From Paralichthys olivaceus (Eukaryota; Chordata; Actinopteri; Pleuronectiformes; Paralichthyidae): a stretch of DNA of 64,000 nucleotides. Location of the stretch: contig NC_091112.1 of NCBI RefSeq assembly GCF_024713975.1, positions 8,765,501 through 8,829,500 of the forward strand, read 5' to 3'. Shown in pieces: positions 49,131 through 64,000 of the stretch; position 1 is the stretch's first letter, and every line of letters begins with the position of its first letter. Position numbers and translations under genes: made by a program. The notes below the pieces were generated by a model. It did not search any database. It was not told the origin of the DNA and was given only the letters and a program-made list of their open reading frames with translations.

Positions 49131-50424
49131 AGATACTGAGCCGGGGAACAAATGACAATTACAGTTTTATGGTGAGTTGTGACTGTATGAACATCCGGTG
49201 ATCTACAGACGACAGGTCAACACACAAAGATGTTTTTTAACCTCTACAGGAGATGAACAATAGTTGGAGCCACACATTACTTCAGCATTGAAGAAGTAGG
49301 ACTGTGTGTATGAAACTTATGTGACCCAGCCAGACGAGAGGAGGGACGTCCATGTAAGAAAACAGGAGCATAAATAACCAGAGTAAGTGTCTCTGCTGTG
49401 TTTTTTAGTTCATGATCTTTGACCTACTTCTCTGCAGTTTGAGCTTGTTATCTTTACACTTCTACCTATTCAGGATAGAGTGAAGAGAATAATGAGCATC
49501 TATCTTCTGCTTGACGTCGTCCTCTGGCTGCAACTTTTTAGTTTTCATTTCACAACGCCAAGCTGCTCGTGTTCCCTGACGGTGAAGATCCTCCTTCCTC
49601 CTGATTATCAGGATCACATAGAGGGATAAAACAAATGGAATATTTAAGTTGCCATCATTTCAACTCGTGCCAGGAGAAGAGCATCAAAGAGTCTCACCAT
49701 CTTCATGTGCGCCCACAGCCATGTGGTTCTCACATCTGCTTGGACCTGTGACACACACCGCCGAGGGAAACACCACTCTGCTGGATGTGTTTGAAATGTT
49801 TCCTCTGTGTGTGTGTGTGGGTGTTTTGTCTATGTGCACATGTGTGTGCACCAGCCGGCCACAGAAACAGGCTCCACAATGTTCCCTATGCAGAGAATTT
49901 CAAGTGTCAATGTTGGCACGTCACCTTTAGAGATTGTTGTAGTTATATTTAGAGTCTGGAGCGATAATAGACTACACAGGCTTTGTGTTTAACCTTGAGG
50001 ATGAAGACTAACACAAGTCTTATAAATACCTCTTTATTTTAACTTTATATTTTGATTGGATTCTGTAGAAAAATAGAATAATAGTGTTTTGACTGGTACC
50101 AAAAAAATCCAATATCCAGTCCATGTATGTGACAAGAAAAAACAAACATATTAAAGACTTACAGGATTTTAATTAAATACAAATAATATAAACTTTTAAT
50201 AAACCACTAATCTAAGCTACTTCTGCTCTGTGAGGCTGAAGTCCATGTTAGCTAATGCTAATGTGACATCATACTCATGATGTAATCACTGATGTTTAGC
50301 CCTGAATTACATCTGAGACTAGCAGGACTGTCATTTGTTGGCATTTGGTCATAAACCAAAGATAGGACAAAGCGTTGGAGCTGATAATGGGACTAAAGAT
50401 TAAAAGTTAAGTAGTCAGCCTCAC

Positions 50425-50510
50425 TGTGGTTCATCCTGAGGGGAGCATGAACATGGGTGTCTGCACTCATTTTCATGGCGATGCATCAAATAGCTGTTGA
50501 GACATCTGCA
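50425..50510. repeat. Decayed fish interspersed repeat
   Basis: GGTTCATCCTGAGGGGAGCA, TCATTTTCATGGCGATGCAT and AGCTGTTGAGACAT keep the order of a common fish repeat. Strongly diverged. Confidence 0.4.
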
Positions 50511-52132
50511 GAAAAGAAGACAACCCATCCATTGTCAAGAGTAAAAAACACAGGGATAAACACACAGCTTCTGAGACCAGGATCTCTTACACGTTGACTT
50601 TAGGGCCTGAAGAAAAAACTATGTTCAGACAGTGAAAGCGACTCCTGACATAGAAGCAATACAACTTTACTGCTCACACAGAGATAGCTGCTCGCTGCAC
50701 TTTAACCTACCACTGCCAACAGGCCTGAGATCACAGCTGTGACCGACTCAGGACACACAATTAAAACCAAATTGTTGTGTTCCTATCAGGTTTATCACTC
50801 TATGGGTCTGTGAAGTGCTGACCTAATTCAGCACCTTCTAATCAATGCAGTTCACTGTGACGTGTAACCGGGTTAAAGAGCAGTGGGTTTATAGCAGCTG
50901 CAACTAGTTCACCTCACAGCTATAGACTAATCTGAGGTTATCTGTTCCGTAGGCTTAATGTTACAGCATCATTGGATCCGCTATCAGTTGTGATTATCTA
51001 CACACTTTATTACTAATTAAGTTAAATCAAATGTTTCTTACTTTGTTCGGTTTCATTATTGAATGATGAAGCTGAGTTTTACACTTTAAACCTCATTCAG
51101 CTGTTATGGGCGTTCAGTGCAGTTTTCATGCTTCCTTCCTGCGCAGAGGGAATACAAAGCAAAAGCAGTCAGAAACAAAGTGACACTGCTGCAAAGCCGG
51201 TGACAAATAGACTCATAAATATCACAAAGGCACATCTAGTTGCCAGGAAACACTTCAACAGGAGAGTTGACCCCATAGAGCTCAGTTCTACAGCTGTTCT
51301 CTGAAACTATGCTGACATCTACTGGTCCAAGTTTGTAGTGACAGCTTCATGGATGTAAAAAAAAAAAAGGTTTACTTTTATTTGATTTAACGACATTTGA
51401 AGATGCTCCTTCATCAGAAGTAGTTTATAAATGTAGTTCATGAGCAAATACTTAAAAAGCTCAAAACCTTAATGTTTTGTTCTTTTATGGATTGCATTTA
51501 TTGTTGCATGTATTTTAAATAATTTCATTGAGAGTTGCACTTTTAATTTGAAACTAAAAGTTTTTAATAAATGTGATTTTTTAGGTTTCATATTAATATT
51601 TGGTCTGATTTATAACAGTACATTGTATTTTTTAGAATGAATGATATTTAATACCTGATTAAGACACCGATTAGACATATGTTCTATATACAAGTTCTTA
51701 GACTTTGTCCTACAGAAGAGCTCAGGGTCATTGGTGTACCACAGGGTTCGATGAAGTTCAGGACCAAAGTATTTCTTCCAGCAGAGATGACATTAAAGAT
51801 AGTTCAACAGAAACATCAACAATTTAAAAGACCCACTGGAAAATACTGATATAACAACACATGAAACAACAAGACCTCATGTTCTGCTCTGTGTCCTCAT
51901 GACTAATTCATGGCTTTTCAGTTTTATAGTGCAAATCAATGAACAACCTCTCACTGCTTCGTTCTGTCTTCCTGTGTCTGCACAACACTCCCCCCTCTCT
52001 CTTTTTCTGCTCTCATCCTCTGTGTCTCTCTCCCCTCCTCTCTCTGTCTGCTGGCAGCTTAGGGAGCAATGCCCCAACTGGACAGCAGGTGTGCTCTTAA
52101 GCACTGCAGCATCCAACCCACTGCAGTGCTGC

Positions 52133-52235
<103 letters not shown>

Positions 52236-52439
52236 CAGCTTGCCTGGGACTATGCCTTGCAGCTTGGCCACTGCTGCTCCTGCCACTCTGCTGAAGGAGA
52301 GGGGGGAAGAGAGAGAGAAGGCTGGAGGAGTGGAGGGAGGCAGAGAGCGAGGGGGGACGGAGAGACAGAGGAAGACAGAGGGAGAGAGAGAGAGAGAGGA
52401 GTCCAGGCCCAAATAAAGCCATGGGGGCCGGGGCTGGGC

Positions 52440-52632
52440 TGAGCCCCCTTTTGCTATAAATACGCTGGCCGTCTGGAGGTTCGGGTTTGGTGGCTGGGGC
52501 TTAGGACCGGCGACCACCACTGCTGCTGCTGCTGCTGCTGTTCTTCTTCTCAGGGGAGTCTCCTCATCATCCTCCTCCTCCTCCTCCTCCTCTTCTTCCT
52601 CATTGTGGTCATCAGTGTTCTGGGCATCCAAG
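52440..52632 (+). promoter_or_regulatory. gmpr: gmpr core promoter and 5'UTR
   Basis: TATAAATA at 52455-52462 lies in a GC-rich setting about 170 bp before the ATG, implying a start near 52485-52495. CTATAAATAC also resembles a MEF2 site, apart from its last base. The presumed 5'UTR carries trinucleotide runs: (CTG)n near 52519-52540 and (CCT)n near 52567-52592. Start position and MEF2 use are inferred. Confidence 0.6.
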
Positions 52633-57529
<4,897 letters not shown>

Positions 57530-57613
57530 TGGAGCGTGGAGACACACACACACACACGTATACAGAGGCTGCATTATATGCATTGTACATGTGTATACAG
57601 AATCACAACATTA

Positions 57614-57615
<2 letters not shown>

Positions 57616-57653
<38 letters not shown>

Positions 57654-57658
57654 ACACA
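57616..57658. repeat. (CA)n microsatellite
   Basis: About 21 CA units with one GA interruption, in the gmpr 3'UTR. Confidence 0.9.
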
Positions 57659-58087
57659 CCTGACCTGTTTCTCTCAGGATATCTGCTGTCATGAAAGCTG
57701 TTAATTTCCTGCAGGTTGACTTTAAACATTCTCTCAGAGGCTTCACAGCGCTCCGATCAACTTAATCCTACAGCGAGTGCGTTTACATGCTTACAGACAA
57801 AATGTGATTTCATCTGTGGATGGGCCAGGTTCAAATGTCATGTTTTAGTTCTAACAGCCTGGGAAAAGAAACCCTCCACTGACGCATGTGTACTTCACAG
57901 CTGGTCTTTCGAAACACTCTTTTAACCTGAACATTTCTACAGCAACAGTTTATCAAGAATTGGAGCTCACACTTTGCATGTAAACACACTCAGCAGTAGG
58001 AGTCTGATACGTCTCCTGAGATCATTCGGTTGGACTGAATGTTTAAGTGTGCAAGATCTTTAATTGTCACTGGAGAAATCATGTCGC

Positions 58088-58093
58088 AATAAA
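58088..58093 (+). terminator. gmpr: gmpr proximal polyadenylation signal AATAAA
   Basis: Canonical hexamer 560 nt after the stop codon. Confidence 0.55.
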
Positions 58094-58960
58094 GTGCATG
58101 CAGAGCCGTCTGCTGATTTCACCTCTCATGTTGATTATTATGTGAAGCCTCTCCAAAGTCTGCAAATCATTTTCATGATGACATACAACTTTCTTTATGG
58201 GATGTGTATTTTTATGTCCAGGAAAATTCTGCTGAGCCAGAAGAACCTAGAGATGAGATGAGTATCTATTCCAGACATTTAGTATGTTTCAGATGGTTTA
58301 TGCTGCTTTAGAATCCGTCTGACATTTAAACCAACCAACCAAACCATTTGTGTCTTCTTGTGCGATAAGAAAGGAACTGATGCCATTAAGAAAATGACAT
58401 CACATATGAAATGTGGTATCTGGATTGATTGATATATATAGATACACATAAACATATATGTATATATACATATATTACACACATATATGTATACATATTT
58501 TACTTGTCGTACACACATATTTGTGGTGTTTATTTTAAAGTTGTATTTTTGCTATGCATAAAATTTCAATATCAGATCCATTTCTGAGATTCAGACACTG
58601 TTTTTCAAAATGTTCACTCCATTTTGCAGAACAGTTTAAACAAGGCCATTTTCCTGCACTCAAGTGAGTCAGGAGTTTCACTTTGTCACCACAGATGTAA
58701 AGGTAATGTAGCTCGTTTGGAATAAGAGCTGAGAGCAACATGACACATGAGCCTCAAACCCTTGTTGCCTAAAGTGGAGAGTGGTAGTGTGCCATAAAGC
58801 TCAATATGCACTAGAGGGGGCTAAAGTTCAGCCAAAACAAATTGAGGAAAAAGATCCTTCGTCAACGACGGATGGGGCTGGAAGAGTTTGTGTCTGGCAT
58901 CCATGTATAAATATGGTTCTGTGTAAAGGCGTACAAGGTATAAACTGGTGCTAAAAGACA

Positions 58961-58966
58961 AATAAA
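58961..58966 (+). terminator. gmpr: gmpr distal polyadenylation signal AATAAA
   Basis: Canonical hexamer. A minus-strand AATAAA lies only 15 bp further right (58982-58987), suggesting back-to-back transcript ends. Confidence 0.5.
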
Positions 58967-58981
58967 GACACAAATTGCTCA

Positions 58982-58987
58982 TTTATT
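58982..58987 (-). terminator. Minus-strand polyadenylation signal (AATAAA) of converging gene
   Basis: TTTATT on the plus strand is AATAAA on the minus strand. It would end the transcript arriving from the right; ATXN1 is the candidate by human synteny. Confidence 0.45.
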
Positions 58988-61900
58988 CCAGATATGTCAA
59001 GGTTTCATTTTCTTTTTCAAAGAGGTGCATTTGTACAGTTGTCAAATACATACACCAACAGGGTTTCTCCATTGCTATAGAGGAAAGGGGGGGTGGTGAG
59101 ACACAGGGACTTGGTGAGTACAATATAGTACAAACAAGTTGGCTGGGAACTGCTGCAGCCCCCTGCAGGCCAGACCGTGTCCGTGCAGGTCTGTGCTGAC
59201 GTTTTCTGCCACCGTCTCAATGGGCCACAAAGTGTCAGTTCAGTTCTCGGTGTGACAGGTGAGCAGAGACACATGTCAACAGACTGGTCGCCGGCCTCGG
59301 GGCTGCGTGTTCAGAAACAGGGGGGAGGAGTCAACTGAGCCACAGCTGAAGGATAAGCTCCACCCCCTCCGTGGCAGTTGGCAGGGTCAGAGGTCACGTA
59401 CGGCCCCTCCCCACACTGAAGTGTTTGTTGCCTTGCAGAGAGAGGCAGACGTTCAGCACACCGAAGAGACAACCGAGCCATCTCCAGCATAATACACATA
59501 ATATCATATTAATAATAATTCATAGTTAACTGTCAATAATGACATTTGTTAATTATATCAAATCATATGTAATAAATTTACATATTTTATAACCCATATC
59601 AAACAGCCCACTATGTAAATTGATCGGGGTGAAACTAAACTGTTACGTGGGCCTCTACAAGTTTGTTTTCTTTCTGCCTGAGTTGGTTATCCAGCGCTAT
59701 GGACATCGACGAGACATCATACAAAAAAAAGAGAAAAACAAAGAATGAAAAAAAAAAAAAAAAGGAATCCTGATTGAATTCTGTTCACTTTTAAAACACG
59801 ACAAAGTGCCAAGAACACGTCCTTTTTTTGCAAAATTAAAGTAGAAACATCAAAGAGCACACATGCCTTTTTTCTGATCGAAAAGTCAAAAGCTCACACA
59901 CCAACATTCATTTTATTTGTCAAGTTGTGCAAGAAGAAGCCAATTAAAAAAAAAGACATTAGCAGTGTTCCTCCAATGAGGAGGCTTGTCATAAAAACTC
60001 AACAATGACACATTCTCTACATGTAGTTTTAAGTCCCCTGACATTATAGTGAGTGCTACAAGGAGACCCAAAACACAAAAAAGCTCCTGCACCAAGGATA
60101 ATGCAAAAAAAAAAAAAAAAAAAAAAAGCTAAAGTTTTGAATGCTGCATTTTTCACACTGCGCCACCGAACCAAGCTGCACCGAGCTCCTGACAAAGAAA
60201 TCCGCCAAATTAAAACTCCAAACGGGAACAAAACAACTAATAACAGCACAGCCTGGTCGGTACCGGGCGAAAAAAAAAGACTCCAAACAACAAGAAGGGA
60301 TGCATTCCATGAGAAGAAGGTTTTCCTAAAAAGAAAAGAACCAAGGGTTCACCTAACACCTCGGCCCGTTGGACCCAAGAACGCGCCGGGCGCCAAGTGA
60401 GATGGAGCACAGACAGATAAACACAAGGTTACGGCAAGGTGATGTGCAAAAAACTTAAACTGAGCCACCTCTCTCTCTCTTTTCAACCTTAATCACCCCC
60501 TTTCCCCCCTGCTCTCATTCTCTCTGTCTGTTTTGAATGAATGTTACCCCTAGGGGAGGGTATCGGTCTGAGACAGAGGGGTTAGACCAAGCCCATCCTA
60601 GGATTAGAAAGTGCTGAAACATTATCAAGTCTTTTACATCTACTTACATGTGCATCTCTGTTGGTTGGTAGTTTTTTTCAAAATTCTTTTTTCTTTTTAC
60701 TCTTTTTTTCTATTTTTTTTACCAAAAAAAAGTGGTCCCCACTAGTGATGAGGTTTCTTTTTTTTCTGTGGGTCTTACCACAAACCATCGAAGGTCAGGG
60801 TTTGTGATCGCACAGTTAGAGGAGAAAACAACTCAGTTACATGCACTCTAACGCACTCATACACAACTGAACACCAGGTGAACGTAAGCACGCATACTAC
60901 ACACATGGTGCAGACACACACACATACAAATGCCATTACATGGTTTCTCACAAACTCAAAATTAGGAAGGCTGCAATGACAACAACAAAATAGAAGAAAT
61001 GGGCAAACTCTCCATTACTTTCTGTTCACAAACATCCCGATATGTTTTACAGACGCACACACACACACACACATCAGCACACAGTGAAATACACAAGCCA
61101 TTAACATGATGAGACACTGGAGTAGGACTATGCTACATACACTTGGCACAGCAAAGGGGAGAAAACAACAAAATGTAAGTATTGCACATCATGGTACATG
61201 TCAGGGGGATCAAAAGGTTCAACTTGGGATTATTTTGACGAAAACTAAAACCACAACAAACCCTCAGGAGCTGTTGCTACAAGGTGACGTTCCCTCTCCG
61301 ACGTGTCAGATTGCTTTAAAGTCTATTATTAGGCATGCATTTCCACTGAAGTATAAACACAATGACCTGGATGAGCTGAGCAGTGAGAAGGAGGCCGAAT
61401 ATCAAAAATATGATGTTATGAGCATGGGGGAGGGGGGGAGGCAGGCAGTGCAGGCCACACTGACAGGTAGCTATCGGTTGTTGAGGGTTATTCGATTGCT
61501 CCGCCTCAGGAGGAGGTGCTTGTGAGGAGGCTGGCTGGCTATGACTGGGTACCTGAAACAAGCTTTACGAGGTCACTACGGGAGTCGTGGCAACGGCGCC
61601 TGGGTCGAGTCAGAATGACGACCGGTTACTTCAGGTGCACGTGATCCCCTGCAGAGTTTAGGACTCTGAGCAGCCGGGACAGTGGAGGTTCTGGGGGTTG
61701 TGTTGAGTTACTGCATATATGAGACGTTTCCCTGAAAAACTAGCAACTGGTGTTGCAACTGCAATTTTTAAAGAACTTGAGTGAAAATCTGAAACGAGTG
61801 GTTTCAGGTGTATTAGCCCCTAAAAAACGTTGTTTTGTACATGACAGAATTGTATTTTATGGTTTTGTATTTTCTGTTGTGATACTTGATGATTATTATT

Positions 61901-63887
61901 GTTGTTGTTTATTGCAGAGCGTCTCACACACACAAGGAGAGACTATTGCTTTCTTAATTAACCAAAGCAACGACGGCATCACTTGGCTTTGGCTGCAAAA
62001 TGTCTTTTTGTTATCTTTACCTGACCGACTGTGAAAGTTTGGATGGATCGAGTGGTTGACAGGTTTTTTTGTATGTTTGATTTATCATTCCTTAGGAGGA
62101 GGGGGGTGGACGAAGAAAAAGGACAAGTACGTACATTTAAAAAAACACAGCCCCGCTCACACACACATTGCAAAACATGCACGCACGCACTACTACTACT
62201 GATTGTGATGTGTCAATAGGAAAAGGAAGAAATGAAAATGCACGACTGTGGCGGTGTTAATCTGACAAACCTTGTTAATTATAAAGAAAATAAAGTATTT
62301 AAAATCTCATTCACTCACCATCGCCATCCATCGGCCCATTTACTCATCCACCTACACATCCATCTCTCATCCATGTGAACACAAGTCGATCCTGCCATCA
62401 CCCTGGTAAACCCCCCACCACCAGTCACTTAGCCTCCGACTCTTTTATCAATGGGATGAAAATACGACTGATCCACTTCTTAAGAGGTTAATTATGACAC
62501 TGCCAATGAAACACGTCCTAATACAGAGGCCGAATAGAAAACTCAACAGATATGCCTGCAGGAACTCCTCCACATCCCTATTGTGACAGCTACCTGTGCA
62601 TGCTAACATGACTGCAGTGCACGATCGTAGTGTGCGATTTACTCAGAGGGGCCGATTCTATGTCCAACACCCATGCAACATTCCTGATTCAGTAAGGTGC
62701 ACATTTAAGTCATTTCTAGTTTACTGTCAGCCTGTTTGAGCAAAGAAAATTGTTCCTTGTTCAAGCACATCATGCAAAAAAATAAATAGAACAGGCTCAA
62801 TTAAGGGGCCAATCAGATTTCAGCAAGGGCCAGTGCCCTCTTTATTTACGACCCTGTATCCACCCCTGTATGTGTCCATCACTGACACTTTATAAATCTG
62901 CCACTTACCTTTTGTTTTTCTCAAATGTTGGAATGAAAATATCATTTGAATTACACTTTACTGCCAAAGGATTAGTAAACACTTCTCATTACACTTCAAA
63001 ACTCAATTTCCAATAAAGAACAGGATTTGAACAGAGCTCTGAACGTTGGGTCAACCCAGCAAGCACATCTGTTGAGGTAACTGCTACATCTGAGCAAAAC
63101 AGGATTTCAGCTGACTACAAGAACAGGCCGTGTTCAAAACAGAACCGTTGTCCCCATACTCTGGACACGTTTGTGTCCACAGCAGGGCGAGAGTCTCCTT
63201 GAGACAGATTGCGTCATCTTCAAACAAATTCAGTAGGCAGGCACGTGTTGAAAATCTGCTTTATATCTAAAAACTCCAAAGTAATTTGACCTTAACTGAT
63301 GCAGAAACCTTTTTCCTCGAATATGTGGTAAGTGCCTGTTGAAGAACAAAACAAAAAAACCTTGTCTCCTCCAGTGTGTTGCACAGTCTAGGGCTCCTTT
63401 CAGGACAGGGCCATCAAAACAAAAACAACAAAAAAATCATGTCTCCACCGAACTCCCTCCTCCTGATGTGCAAATCGCAATATTCTCTTAAGTAAAAGAC
63501 TCCAAGTAGAAACACTGGACATTTAGTATTGTCTATACATCAAATGAGTATGTCCTCTTCCTATACACAGTATACATATACTCATACAGACACTCACACA
63601 TGTACACAAACACTTTTTTAAACATCTGTAATGTTTGCAGTGTGCATCCATTCAATATCAGTCCACTAGTGTTTTTGCAGTAGGGACAAAATCAGCCTTT
63701 ATATAACTGCTTCACAACAAATAAAGAATTATTGTAGGTCATTAAGTTTTAGAGATGTTCTGTGTTTGCGCGTGTGTGTGTGTGTGTGTGTGTATGGACA
63801 GACACAGACCAGCATCATGCACACTCTAGCATACACACATAGATTACAAATATATGACACCCTTCAAAGATTCTGTGGCGTGAGCTT

Positions 63888-63945
63888 CTAGTCGTTGCTC
63901 TCAGTCTGATACGGAACATCATTGGGATATTTCGAAGGCTCTTTC
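63888..63945 (-). CDS. Possible terminal coding exon of an unrecognised minus-strand gene
   Basis: The minus strand reads KEPSKYPNDVPYQTESND then TAG, preceded by TTTTTTTTTAAAAAG, a passable acceptor. The frame closes a little further upstream (TGA near 63970), so splicing would be required. The residues look protein-like, but I recognise no family, and they do not match the C-terminus of ataxin-1 as I know it. Chance is a real alternative in a frame this short. Confidence 0.25.
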
Positions 63946-64000
63946 CTTTTTAAAAAAAAATTTTTCGCCTGATCTCAACCGTTCAAAACACATTCCCAAT

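Larger units (their letters stand above)
57530..58990 (+). other. gmpr: gmpr 3'UTR
   Basis: Non-coding sequence with a (CA)n tract at 57616-57658. Polyadenylation signals lie at 58088-58093 (GCAATAAAGTGC) and 58961-58966, so short and long forms are possible. Confidence 0.6.
58960..63887 (-). other. Probable 3'UTR of a converging minus-strand gene (ATXN1 expected by synteny)
   Basis: About 4.9 kb without exons of either neighbour, rich in A and T runs and low-complexity CA. In human the order is MYLIP-GMPR-ATXN1, with ATXN1 convergent to GMPR and carrying a several-kb 3'UTR, so this stretch fits its 3'UTR. Two TTTGCAC words on the minus strand (60444-60450 and 63468-63474) equal the miR-19 seed target, a reported regulator of human ATXN1. 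No ataxin-1 coding sequence (AXH domain or C-terminus) is visible, so the identity is inference. Confidence 0.4.

Noticed and set aside
60053..60400. 115-aa Lys-rich plus-strand frame
   Set aside because: Produced by an A23 run in the putative antisense 3'UTR; no protein-like features.

Overview
The window looks like the left end of a teleost (probably percomorph) chromosome. Introns are short to moderate with GT/AG boundaries, microsatellites and typical fish interspersed repeats are common, and the coding exons match vertebrate MYLIP and GMPR. The plus strand opens with a 15.9-kb array rich in CCCTAA. CCCTAA on the plus strand is the orientation expected at a left chromosome end, so the chromosome tip should lie to the left of base 1.

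Layout. 1-15935: subtelomeric higher-order tandem repeat made of a ~206-bp unit and longer related units with telomeric and telomere-variant hexamers. It includes an almost perfect 4978-bp tandem superduplication (5821-10798 and 10799-15776). 15962-16239: hAT-like MITE at the array border. 16240-27100: about 11 kb without a recognisable gene, holding a decayed L2-like LINE fragment, a (TA)n tract and old interspersed repeats. 27118-27990 (minus): an intronless 290-aa reading frame that I cannot assign to a family, with CRE-like sites upstream. 30540-30870: GC-rich CCAAT/GC-box promoter. 30871-46209 (plus): complete seven-exon mylip (IDOL, FERM-RING E3 ligase, 481 aa), with 3'UTR to about 47650. 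52633-57529 (plus): complete nine-exon gmpr (GMP reductase, 345 aa), 3'UTR possibly to about 58990. 58960-64000: probably the 3'UTR of a converging minus-strand gene; ATXN1 is expected from human gene order (MYLIP-GMPR-ATXN1), but none of its coding sequence is visible.

How the genes relate. MYLIP ubiquitinates lipoprotein receptors (LDLR family) and was first described as binding myosin regulatory light chain. GMPR reduces GMP to IMP in purine interconversion. They are neighbours by ancient vertebrate synteny and share no pathway. The unassigned minus-strand gene lies head-to-head with mylip about 2.9 kb away. gmpr appears to meet its minus-strand neighbour tail-to-tail, with the two polyadenylation signals about 15 bp apart.

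Most interesting items: the nested subtelomeric duplications, the unassigned CRE-associated gene, the altered linker cysteines of mylip, an in-frame alternative first exon and a palindromic TATA element in the mylip locus, and a possible minus-strand terminal exon at the right edge.
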